Of a DNA stretch of 9,437 bases, positions 1 through 7,122 are shown piece by piece. The translations under genes were made by a program, and so were the position numbers. The stretch covers positions 1 to 9,437 of the forward strand of contig CALDGV010000351.1 of assembly GCA_937941745.1 (NCBI GenBank), read 5' to 3'. Within the stretch, counting starts at the first letter, position 1, and each line of letters opens with the position of its first letter. The stretch comes from an uncultured Prosthecobacter sp. (lineage in GTDB: Bacteria; Verrucomicrobiota; Verrucomicrobiia; Verrucomicrobiales; Verrucomicrobiaceae). Under the pieces are notes generated by a model. The model did no database searches and had not been told where the DNA came from. It was given only the letters and a program-made list of their open reading frames with translations.

Positions 1-657
1 GGTGCCATCGCGAACTACGAGACCGCGTTCCTCATGCAGAGCGCCGTGCCGGACATCGCGGACATCAGCGCCGAGCCGGAGCACATCCGCAGGCTTTATG
101 GCCTCGATTCCACCGACGAGCACCAGCGCTTTTACGCCACCCAGGCCCTGCGCGCGCGCCGTCTGGTCGAGGCGGGCGTGCGCTTTGTCGAGATCACCTG
201 CCCAAGCTTCGATGGCAACAACTCGCCCTGGGATCAGCATGGTCAGCTCAAGGTGAATCACGAGAAAAACGCCCGCATCACGGATCAAAGCGTGGCTGCG
301 CTCATCCTGGATCTCGAGCAGCGCGGTCTGCTGGATGAAACCATCGTCCTTTGGGCAGGTGAGATGGGCCGCACGCCGCACACCCCGAAGATCAGCGCCA
401 CTGCGGGCCGCGACCACCATGTGAATGGCTACACGATCTTCATGGCCGGAGGCGGTTTCCGTGGCGGCATGACCTTTGGGGAGACCGATGACTTTGGCAA
501 TTCCGTGGTGAGCGACCCTCTGAACATCCACGACATTCACGCGACGCTGCTGCATCAGATGGGTCTCGATCACGAGCGCCTCACCTTCCGCCACGGCGGC
601 AGGGATCAGCGCCTCACGGATGTGCACGGGCGGGTGGTGCAGCAGCTTCTCATTTGA
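1..657 (+). CDS. DUF1501 family protein, C-terminal part (5' end outside window)
   Basis: The frame is open from base 1 and ends at TGA 655-657, giving 218 visible residues of a longer protein. It shows the C-terminal half of a DUF1501 protein, a family related to the alkaline phosphatase/sulfatase fold and usually exported by Tat in Planctomycetota and Verrucomicrobiota. Recognisable blocks are ARRLVEAGVRFVEI, a W-D-Q-H element, LDETIVLWAGEMGRTP, the G-R-D-H-H block and the C-terminal H-D-I-H-A-T-L-L-H-Q-MGLDHERL. The signal peptide and N-terminal half lie upstream. In these phyla such genes usually follow a DUF1549/DUF1553 (PSCyt1/PSD1) cytochrome-like gene, which I would expect just outside the window. 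The biochemical role of the family is not firmly established. An internal ATG at 34 is not a real start, because the family homology continues upstream of it. Confidence 0.9.
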   Translation, partial: GAIANYETAFLMQSAVPDIADISAEPEHIRRLYGLDSTDEHQRFYATQALRARRLVEAGVRFVEITCPSFDGNNSPWDQHGQLKVNHEKNARITDQSVAALILDLEQRGLLDETIVLWAGEMGRTPHTPKISATAGRDHHVNGYTIFMAGGGFRGGMTFGETDDFGNSVVSDPLNIHDIHATLLHQMGLDHERLTFRHGGRDQRLTDVHGRVVQQLLI

Positions 658-763
658 ATCGCGACCTTAGTGGGGAGATCCCATGAGCTGATTCTGAGTG
701 TTGAGCCTGCACAATTCACAAAATGATGATGTCCATGCGCCCGGCCTGCCTTCCTTGCCGTAA

Positions 764-1276
764 GTGGACCTGATCCAGCTTTTCATGCCTCACCCTCACC
801 TGCGTCCGCGATTGCTTTCCTGGTTCCGACGCCATCGGAACTGGGCCCGGATGATTCACCTTATTTGCTTGGCGGGCTGGCTGCTTTCTTCAGAAGGCCT
901 TGGCCCTGCAATTTGCACTTTGCTGGCAGACATGGATGCGGTGCATGAGGTGGTGGTGGCGGCTGAGGCGAATGGTTCAGCTTTGGTGACCTTGAAGCAC
1001 GAGAATGATGAGGAACTCATGGAGCCTCATGGGTTGCTGGTCACTGCCTTGCTGGTCCTGGGCCGGGCCTCGGAGGACCCCTCTAAGGACCATGTGCTTA
1101 GTTTCCTGCCATTGGATGACGGGCGAAGGATCGATCCGAGGAAGATTCTGCCGCCGCCGCCTCTTCGTCTGAACTGGAGACTTCCAACCATGGTTCAGGC
1201 CCTTTCCACTCAGGTGTCTTTTCATTACCAACCTTTGTGTGCCTGCACTGCCAAAGGAAGAGTGATGCGTTGTTGA
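764..1276 (+). CDS. Hypothetical protein with one N-terminal hydrophobic segment
   Basis: This is an unrecognised protein of 170 residues from GTG 764, or 163 from ATG 785. A TAA at 761-763 blocks any earlier start. Neither start has a Shine-Dalgarno sequence, so I prefer ATG 785 only weakly. From ATG 785 the order is a basic stretch with RPRLLSWFRRHRNWAR, a hydrophobic run MIHLICLAGWLL that looks like a signal anchor, a polar body containing EVVVAAEANGSALVTLKHE, a second hydrophobic stretch GLLVTALLVLG, and a D-H-V-L-S-F element. A proline run (PPPP) follows, then a cysteine-containing end (C-A-C and a terminal C). The layout suggests a membrane-anchored or exported small protein. No catalytic motif is visible. 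It is separated from both neighbours by intergenic DNA and probably stands alone. It could be lineage-restricted. A spurious frame cannot be fully excluded. Confidence 0.55.
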   Translation: MDLIQLFMPHPHLRPRLLSWFRRHRNWARMIHLICLAGWLLSSEGLGPAICTLLADMDAVHEVVVAAEANGSALVTLKHENDEELMEPHGLLVTALLVLGRASEDPSKDHVLSFLPLDDGRRIDPRKILPPPPLRLNWRLPTMVQALSTQVSFHYQPLCACTAKGRVMRC

Positions 1277-1282
1277 GGCAAT

Positions 1283-1299
1283 GAGGAGCGAGTCTCCTC
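1283..1299. other. Small inverted repeat just after the hypothetical gene
   Basis: GAGGAG at 1283-1288 and CTCCTC at 1294-1299 can pair as a 6-bp stem with a CGAGT loop, six bases after the stop at 1276. There is no T-tract, so it is a weak candidate for a terminator or an mRNA 3'-end hairpin. Confidence 0.25.
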
Positions 1300-1489
1300 C
1301 AGGCAAATCTAGCCACGCACCATGCCGTTCTGGCGAAACTCCTGCTGCAATACTGCCAGCACGTTTTGGCATCCGCGGTTCTGAGGATGGCTCGTCAAAG
1401 CGATGACTCCACCACCTGCCGTGTCTTCACTGGCGTCCCGCGTCACTGCATGCGGGCCATGTTTTCCCCCAACTTTTTCCATCATTTTC

Positions 1490-2560
1490 ATGCCTGCTTT
1501 TGCTTCTCTCCGTCAGTCTGAACGTTCTCAATTTTCTCCTTGTGACCTGTGTGGTCACTCTTTGTTTCTCATCGTAGCGGATAAGGACCGCCTGGGTTAT
1601 CCATTGCAGACGGTGGTGTGCCATGCCTGTGGCCTTGTTTCGACGAATCCACGTCCTTCGGATGAAGATCTGGATCGCTTTTACCGGGAAGAATACCGGA
1701 AAGCCTACAAGCAGGCATTTCAGCCCAAGCTGAAGCACGTGCACCGTGCCGGCCGGGTGGCCTTGGAACGGCTGGAATACCTGCTGCCACTGCTGAAGTC
1801 CGGCTGTTCCCTGCTGGACCTAGGGGCGGGCGGTGGAGAGTTGCTGTTCATGCTTCGAGGCCTGGGATTCAAGGTCCAGGGCATCGAGCCCAACATCGGC
1901 TACGGTGGAGTGGCGCGCGACCTGCTTGAACTGCCCGTGCAGGTGACCAGCTACCAGCAGGCAGCGGTAGAGCAGGAGAGCCTGGATGTGGTGACGTGCT
2001 TTCACGTGCTCGAGCACCTGGCACATCCCATAGAGGCTCTTGCCGCCATGGCGCGCTGGCTGAAGGTAGAAGGCCTGCTGCTGATCGAGGTTCCTCACGT
2101 AATGTCGCGCTGCCAGTGGCCGCACAGTCGCTATCACATCGGGCACCTGCACCATTTTAGCAGCAGCACGCTGGCACTGGCAGGGCAAAAGGCTGGCCTG
2201 CGCCCTGTGGATGCCTTCACCTCGGCGGATGGAGGGAATCTGATGGTGGTCTTCCGCAAGGGCGGCGAGCCGCCGATCAGTGGCGCTGGCACCATCCCGG
2301 GGCATTCCCAGCGGGTGATTCAGCATCTGCGTAGTCACACAGGGCTGACGCACCTGCTCTCGCCCCATCCTTACCTGCGCCCGTTGGAGAAGCTCGCAAG
2401 CCGTGTGCATGAGCGGCTGACCCTGATGCGGCATCGCGATGTAAAGTCGGTCCTTGAGCACCTGCTGGATGAGGCGCGACATCTGGAGCAGCAGATGCGG
2501 CAGTCTGCCTTTGAAGCAGAGCTGCCTTTGCAGCTTTCAGGTCTTCCGAGTTCGCCCTAG
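1490..2560 (+). CDS. Class I SAM-dependent methyltransferase with N-terminal zinc-binding motif
   Basis: A 356-residue protein begins at ATG 1490. Residues 18-47 hold a C-x2-C ... C-x2-C pair (C18, C21, C44, C47), the zinc-knuckle start seen in many bacterial sugar and small-molecule methyltransferases. It is followed by STNPRPSDEDLDRFY. The Rossmann core shows motif I as LLDLGAGGGE (108-117), the acidic end of strand 2 as GIEPN (131-135), and the motif D-V-V-T-C-F-H-V-L-E-H-L (166-177). LLIEVPHV follows at 197-204. A C-terminal region of about 100 residues, with an amphipathic H-L-L-D-E-A-R-H-L-E-Q-Q stretch, has no function I can assign. The frame is open back to ATG 1403, but the extra 29 residues are low in conserved character, so 1490 is preferred. 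No Shine-Dalgarno sequence precedes either start. The substrate is unknown. No glycosyltransferase or polyketide neighbours are present to suggest one. Confidence 0.85.
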   Translation: MPAFASLRQSERSQFSPCDLCGHSLFLIVADKDRLGYPLQTVVCHACGLVSTNPRPSDEDLDRFYREEYRKAYKQAFQPKLKHVHRAGRVALERLEYLLPLLKSGCSLLDLGAGGGELLFMLRGLGFKVQGIEPNIGYGGVARDLLELPVQVTSYQQAAVEQESLDVVTCFHVLEHLAHPIEALAAMARWLKVEGLLLIEVPHVMSRCQWPHSRYHIGHLHHFSSSTLALAGQKAGLRPVDAFTSADGGNLMVVFRKGGEPPISGAGTIPGHSQRVIQHLRSHTGLTHLLSPHPYLRPLEKLASRVHERLTLMRHRDVKSVLEHLLDEARHLEQQMRQSAFEAELPLQLSGLPSSP

Positions 2561-2650
2561 TGACGGCGTATTGCTGAGGCTGGGCGGGAAAAGGGTGAGC
2601 TCCTCTGAAGATCTTGAAAAGGTCATCATGGGAGTTCGCCTTCCATCAAC

Positions 2651-2669
2651 CGCAAGCCGGAGGCTTGTG
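2651..2669. repeat. REP-like palindrome upstream of the sulfatase gene
   Basis: CGCAAGCC and GGCTTGTG flank a GGA spacer, giving an 8-bp stem (one G-T pair) with a 3-base loop. The core CAAGCCGGAGGCTTG is a perfect inverted repeat apart from the spacer. It lies in the 128-base gap between the methyltransferase stop and the sulfatase start, about 20 bases before the ATG. The size and GC-rich compact form fit a REP-type dispersed element. Only one copy is visible here, so the repeat status is inferred. Confidence 0.4.
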
Positions 2670-2688
2670 ACTGCGTTCAGGGGCCGTG

Positions 2689-4059
2689 ATGCGTCATCTG
2701 CTGCTTCTTTTTGCCTTCTGCCCTCTCTGGTCCGCTTTTTCAACGGCACCGAACCTGATCGTGATCCTGGCGGATGATCTAGGATACGCAGACCTCGGCT
2801 GCTACGGCAACACCTTCAATGAGACGCCGCGCATCGACCGTCTGGCACGCGAGGGGATGCGTTTCACCCAGTTCTATGCGGGGCCAGTGTGCTCGCCCAC
2901 GCGCTGCAATCTGCAAAGCGGGCAGGACCAGGCGCGCTTTGGCATCACCCAGCACATTCCAGGGCACAAACGGCCGTTTGCGAAATTGTCTGATCCTGCC
3001 GTGCCTCTGCAAATGCCGCTGGAGGTCGAGACTTTTGCCGAATGTCTTGCGAAAGCAGGCTATGCGACGGGTTACTTCGGTAAATGGCACCTTGGCGGTG
3101 CGGGCTTTGGTCCGGAAGCGCAGGGCTGGCAGGTGGCGGAGGAGATCAAGGGCAACGCACAGCCGCCGGCGGACAAAGGTGGACCTCCGCAACGCACCGC
3201 AGAGCTGCTGGGGCGCAAGGCGGCGGATTTCATTCACGCGCACAAGGACCGGCCTTTTCTGCTGCAGATCTCCCATGCGGCGGTGCACATCCCGCTTTCG
3301 ACAACGCCGGAGTTGAAGGCGAAATATGAAAAGAAAACGCCGATGGCCGGCTATCCAAGCAATCCCCAATATGCCGGCCTCCTGGAGGAACTCGACCAAA
3401 GCGTGGGCTGCGTCGTCGAAGCGGTTGAGAAGGCGGGCATTGCCAGCAACACGCTCATTTTCTTTCTCAGCGACAACGGCGGCCTTGAGCACGAGCAGAG
3501 CGGACGCGTTGTCACCTCCAACAAGCCGCTGCGCGGCGAGAAGGGCACGCTTTATGAAGGAGGCATCCGCATTCCGGCCATCGCCCGCTGGCTTGGAAAA
3601 GTGCCCGCAGGCAGCCGATGCGACACGCCGCTGATCACGATGGATGTTTTTCCCACCCTTGTGGAGCTCGCGGAAACCACGATGCCGAAGACACAACCCA
3701 GTGATGGCATCAGCCTTGCCGCCGTATTGCGTGATCCTGCGGCCAAGCTCAGCCGTGATGCGCTGCAATGGCATCTGCCGCATTACCATCACAGCACACC
3801 GGCCAGTGCTCTCAGGCAGGGGGATTGGAAGCTGATCGAGTTCTTCGAAGATGGTGCGTTGGAACTTTACGATCTGAAAAATGATCCAGGTGAGACCATC
3901 AACCTGGCTTCCACCGAGGCAACTCGTGCCAAAACCCTGCGAGTGGCGTTGCACAACTGGCGTCAGGAGATCGGTGCTCGGCTGCCGGTGCCCAATGCGA
4001 AGCATGACCCTTCCCGTGCGCTAGAGCTGGGGAAGGGGAAAGGAAAGCGCGAGGACTAG
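2689..4059 (+). CDS. Exported type I (formylglycine) sulfatase
   Basis: A 456-residue arylsulfatase-family protein that should hydrolyse sulfate esters, probably on a sulfated carbohydrate, outside the cytoplasm. The N-terminus MRHLLLLFAFCPLWSAFSTA is a signal peptide. The mature part opens with PNLIVILADDLGYADLGCYG, where D29 and D30 are calcium ligands. The formylglycine motif C-S-P-T-R is at 68-72, with C68 the residue to be oxidised. Other family landmarks are GKWHLG (131-136), HAAVH (196-200), SDNGG (261-265) and LRGEKGTLYEGGIRIP (281-296). The C-terminal subdomain holds G-D-W-K-L and LYDLKNDPGE. The length is normal. The start is ATG 2689, with AGGGG at 2679-2683 five bases upstream, one of the few Shine-Dalgarno-like sites here. 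A GTG directly before it (2686) is an alternative. The maturing enzyme is not in the window. The exact substrate cannot be read from the sequence. Confidence 0.93.
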   Translation: MRHLLLLFAFCPLWSAFSTAPNLIVILADDLGYADLGCYGNTFNETPRIDRLAREGMRFTQFYAGPVCSPTRCNLQSGQDQARFGITQHIPGHKRPFAKLSDPAVPLQMPLEVETFAECLAKAGYATGYFGKWHLGGAGFGPEAQGWQVAEEIKGNAQPPADKGGPPQRTAELLGRKAADFIHAHKDRPFLLQISHAAVHIPLSTTPELKAKYEKKTPMAGYPSNPQYAGLLEELDQSVGCVVEAVEKAGIASNTLIFFLSDNGGLEHEQSGRVVTSNKPLRGEKGTLYEGGIRIPAIARWLGKVPAGSRCDTPLITMDVFPTLVELAETTMPKTQPSDGISLAAVLRDPAAKLSRDALQWHLPHYHHSTPASALRQGDWKLIEFFEDGALELYDLKNDPGETINLASTEATRAKTLRVALHNWRQEIGARLPVPNAKHDPSRALELGKGKGKRED

Positions 4060-4077
4060 AGACACCCTGGAGGGAAG

Positions 4078-5841
4078 TCAGCGGCGGGTGAGCTTGCGCT
4101 TCAGCCTCATCCACGTAGGCACATCGAGGTCTTCGCCGCCATCGGCGAGAACAGGCTCGGTTTTCTGAAAGCGGCCACGGTCTTCTTCGGATCCGAAACG
4201 GAACGCGGTCTGCTCCTCTTCTTCAGCAGTTTTGGCGGCTTCAGCGGCCACTGAAACAGAAGATGCTCCACGGCCAACCATGGTGGCGAGCGATGGGGTG
4301 GCGGGTGCAGCTGGCGGGGCGGGGGCCAGTGGGCGAACGGGAGCCGGAGCCTCAGAGGTGATGAAGTCCTCAATGCGAGGCCGCGGAGGTTTCACGGCCA
4401 CGGGAGCCGGCTCAGGGGCTGGTTCGGGTTCAGGGATGTGTGCAGTGACCAGTGTCGGCTCTTCAATGACGATCTCGTCCTGGATCACGGCACTGTCGGC
4501 CTCTTCTTCTTGATGAATGGCGGCGGGCTCATCGGGAATGAAGGGGGGCTCTTCTTCCTCAAGAGCAGCCGAAGCCGGGGCAGCGCTGGTCTCCACCGGG
4601 GCTGGCTCAGGGGCCAGTTGCGTCGGCGCTGCCGGGACGTTGATTTCTTCCTGGGTGAAAAGCAGCTCCATCGGCTCAGGAGCCGGTGCTGCTGGAATTC
4701 GGCTGATCTCAGCCTTCGGGGCGCGAGCTTGCTTCGGTGCTGGCGGAGAGGCAGAGGGGATGTGGGCCTGCGGCATCACCGCATCCATGATGGAGGGCAT
4801 CGCACGCTCTTTGATCGGGAGCATTTCCACCGGCGGTGCCGCAGCCGCGACAGTGTTGAGCTGGGCCAGGCCAAGTGAGCTGAGCAGGGTGACGCAGACG
4901 CTGTCTCCGAGCTTCGGATCGACGGCGACCCCGAAGAGGATGTGCGTCTGATCGGGCACGTTCTTGCCGAGCTGCTTCATGATGGCATCCACCTCCAGCA
5001 GGGTGAGCGATTCCCCTCCTGCGATGTGCACGAGGAGGGTCTTGGTCTGGTGAAGCAGGCGGCCTTGATCAATGAGCGGGCTCTTGAGGGCGCGCTTGAC
5101 GGCTTCCGCTCCGCGGTTCTGGCCACGGGCTTCGCCAAAGCCGAAGAGGCAGCGGCCATTGGAAGTGTTGAGGGCGGCGGTGAGGTCGTCCAGGCCCAGC
5201 TTCACGAGCCCAGGCGTCGTCAGGATCGTCGATACAGCCCGAAGGGACTGAGCAATGAGCTGATCTGCCTGGGTGAAAGCCTTTTGAATGCCGTCCTTGG
5301 GCAGTGTGAGCTCGCCCATGCGGTTGTTTTCAAAGAGGATGAGGGCGTCTGCGCGTTTTTGGAGCTGTTCCAGCGCTTCCTCGGCCTGCTTCAGACGGCG
5401 TTTGCCTTCAAAGCTGAAGGGCATGGTGGCCGTGAGGAAGACGAGCGCTCCCGTGCCTTTGGCGATCTCGGCAATGACAGGCGCGGCTCCCGAGCCTGTG
5501 CCGCCACCCAGGCCGGCGCAAATGAAGACAATGTCGTGGCCGTCCACGGCTTCGCGGATCTGTTCGCGAGAGAAGAGGGCAGCCTCACGTCCGAGCTCAG
5601 GGTCACCACCTGCGCCGATGCCGCGCATCAGCTCAACGCCGAGCTGCACCTTGTTGGGGCTCATGGAGTGGCTGAGCACACGGATGTCCGTATGCACGGT
5701 GACGAGCTTGGCTTCAACGGTGCGGTCGAGCGTGATGCGGTCGAGTACATTGCCTCCTGCTCCGCCGACGCCGACGATGCAGGTTTTGAGCGATCCTGGC
5801 TCAGAGGCGTCCTTCAGGGCGTTGCGATCATATTCGACCAT
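4078..5841 (-). CDS. ftsZ: Cell division protein FtsZ, divergent, with long Pro/Ala/Glu linker
   Basis: A 587-residue tubulin-like GTPase that should build the division ring. The nucleotide-binding loops are recognisable: GVGGAGGN (24-31), GIGAGGDPELG (74-84), the tubulin signature GLGGGTGSGAAP (110-121), MPFSFEGKRR (140-149) and ENNRM (171-175). Two near-invariant sites differ from E. coli. The T2 loop NTD is HTD (50-52). The T7 synergy loop, N-x-D-x-x-D in E. coli, is K214-x-G216-x-D218-D219, so only the last aspartate is retained. The globular part ends near residue 330. A linker of roughly 235 residues, rich in Pro, Ala and Glu, follows. The end LDVPTWMRLKRKLTRR (572-587) is the conserved C-terminal peptide for FtsA binding plus a basic tail. 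E. coli FtsZ is 383 residues. The gene follows ftsA after 60 bases and its start sits in CGCCATGG with no Shine-Dalgarno sequence. Confidence 0.95.
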   Translation of the reverse strand: MVEYDRNALKDASEPGSLKTCIVGVGGAGGNVLDRITLDRTVEAKLVTVHTDIRVLSHSMSPNKVQLGVELMRGIGAGGDPELGREAALFSREQIREAVDGHDIVFICAGLGGGTGSGAAPVIAEIAKGTGALVFLTATMPFSFEGKRRLKQAEEALEQLQKRADALILFENNRMGELTLPKDGIQKAFTQADQLIAQSLRAVSTILTTPGLVKLGLDDLTAALNTSNGRCLFGFGEARGQNRGAEAVKRALKSPLIDQGRLLHQTKTLLVHIAGGESLTLLEVDAIMKQLGKNVPDQTHILFGVAVDPKLGDSVCVTLLSSLGLAQLNTVAAAAPPVEMLPIKERAMPSIMDAVMPQAHIPSASPPAPKQARAPKAEISRIPAAPAPEPMELLFTQEEINVPAAPTQLAPEPAPVETSAAPASAALEEEEPPFIPDEPAAIHQEEEADSAVIQDEIVIEEPTLVTAHIPEPEPAPEPAPVAVKPPRPRIEDFITSEAPAPVRPLAPAPPAAPATPSLATMVGRGASSVSVAAEAAKTAEEEEQTAFRFGSEEDRGRFQKTEPVLADGGEDLDVPTWMRLKRKLTRR

Positions 5842-5901
5842 GGCGTTTGCGGGTGTTGAGGTGAGGTTGGCTGCGCTGACGGAAAGGAGAGAAAAGAATG
5901 C

Positions 5902-7116
5902 TCAGGGGACGACGGAGAGGAGGTCGGCCATCTTGCGCCCGAGCTTGCGCAGCGGCGACATGAACGGCTTCTCCTGGTCGAGGATCTGGGCATAGCGAAT
6001 GAGGCCGATAGGGGCGGAGAACTGGGGTTTCTCGAAAGTGGCGGTGACACCACTCACGGGAGCCGAGCCTGCGCGCGTGACCTTCCTTTGAAACACATCC
6101 TGTGCCACCACGTCAATGCCTTTCATGAGGCTGGTGCCCCCCGTGAGGTAGATCCCGGCGGCAAGGTGGCCGATATGGGCCTCGCAGCGTGCCTTCACCT
6201 GTTCCAGGATCTCGCGCACACGCAGGTAGATCACCTCGTTGAGGAAGCTGCGCTCCACTTCAGCGATGGTGAAGCCGTTGTCGTCCTCGACGCGGATGAT
6301 GTCCGCCGGATCGACGTCCTCATAGAGGCACGAGCCTTCTGCCACCTTGAGCTCTTCGGCCCGCCGGTCAGGGATCTGCACGGCCATGGCGATGTCCTGG
6401 GTGATGTGGTCGCCGCCTAGCGGCACGCAGCCCGAGGCGGCGATCATGCCATCTTCATAAAGAACGTAGTCGGCGGTGCCCCCGCCGATGTCGATCATCA
6501 GCGCTCCCTGGGCCTTGGCCTCACGGTTGAGCACGACCTGCGCAGCGGCGATGGCGGTAAAGACGACATCCTCAACCTCCAGCGGCACTTCACGGACGCA
6601 TTTGACGGCGTTCTGGATCCGGCCGCGCACGCCATGGATGATGTGGTAGTCGGCCTCCAGCACCCGTCCTTCGCGGCCGATGGGCTGGCGCACGCCTTCC
6701 ATGCCGTCAACGATGTACTGGCGGGTGATGCTGTGCAGGAAAACGTTGTCCTGGGGGATTTCGACATTGCGTGCGATTTCCTTCGCCTCCTCGACGTCGT
6801 CCTCCGTGATCTCGCCCTGGTCTTCCGGCAGGCGCCAGGCTCCACGGCTGTTGAGGCTTTTGATGTGGCCGCCGGTCACGCCGAGAAAGACGGTGCGGAT
6901 CATCACATCGCTTGGCTCCTCAGCACGCACCAGGGCATCGTTGAGGACGGTCTGCACCTTTTGAAAGTCCACGATTTCGCCTTTCCGCACGCCGCGGGAG
7001 GGTGCCGTGCCGACACCGAGAATCTTGATGGTGCCGTCGCGCTTGGCCTCGCCGACGACAACACAGATCTTGCTGGTGCCGATCTCGAGTCCTGCGTAGA
7101 TGGTGCTTTTGGCCAT
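5902..7116 (-). CDS. ftsA: Cell division protein FtsA
   Basis: A 404-residue actin-like ATPase that tethers FtsZ filaments to the inner membrane. Visible elements are phosphate-1 GLEIGTSKI (9-17), the SHS2/1C region around 83-165 with the typical GVRQPIG and LEADYHII segments, phosphate-2 MIDIGGGTADYVLY (207-220), VPLGGDHIT (231-239) and the adenosine loop GIYLTGGTSLMKGI (321-334). The protein ends in an amphipathic basic-hydrophobic helix, SPLRKLGRKMADLLSVV (387-403), the expected membrane-targeting sequence. Length and motif order are normal, in contrast to the divergent FtsZ. It starts six bases after the ftsQ stop, which implies co-transcription and probably translational coupling. Its start context is CCGCCATGG without a Shine-Dalgarno sequence. 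Confidence 0.96.
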   Translation of the reverse strand: MAKSTIYAGLEIGTSKICVVVGEAKRDGTIKILGVGTAPSRGVRKGEIVDFQKVQTVLNDALVRAEEPSDVMIRTVFLGVTGGHIKSLNSRGAWRLPEDQGEITEDDVEEAKEIARNVEIPQDNVFLHSITRQYIVDGMEGVRQPIGREGRVLEADYHIIHGVRGRIQNAVKCVREVPLEVEDVVFTAIAAAQVVLNREAKAQGALMIDIGGGTADYVLYEDGMIAASGCVPLGGDHITQDIAMAVQIPDRRAEELKVAEGSCLYEDVDPADIIRVEDDNGFTIAEVERSFLNEVIYLRVREILEQVKARCEAHIGHLAAGIYLTGGTSLMKGIDVVAQDVFQRKVTRAGSAPVSGVTATFEKPQFSAPIGLIRYAQILDQEKPFMSPLRKLGRKMADLLSVVP

Positions 7117-7122
7117 GGCGGT

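Noticed and set aside
723..771. Sixteen-codon frame with a C-x-x-C, starting ATGATGATG
   Set aside because: Too short to support, with no ribosome binding site. It overlaps the start of the hypothetical gene and may be chance.
1403..1489. Upstream start for the methyltransferase (29 extra residues)
   Set aside because: The extension is not family-like. A GAGGA at 1383-1387 is 15 bases from this ATG, too far for a typical ribosome binding site.
1309..1491. Minus-strand open frame of 60 codons before the methyltransferase gene
   Set aside because: The translation looks moderately protein-like, but no ribosome binding site or family was seen, and its start overlaps the methyltransferase ATG. 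It would be worth reviving only if conserved in relatives.
2779..4005. Long minus-strand open frame (408 codons) opposite the sulfatase
   Set aside because: It lies fully antisense to a gene with clear family motifs. Its translation is Arg-rich without recognisable domains, as expected for a GC-rich shadow frame.
4380..4700. Repetitive Pro/Ala/Glu-coding DNA as a possible tandem repeat
   Set aside because: The EPAP-type repetition is irregular at DNA level and is explained by the low-complexity FtsZ linker.
4942..5859. Plus-strand open frame (305 codons) opposite ftsZ
   Set aside because: It is antisense to the conserved GTPase domain and has no family motifs.
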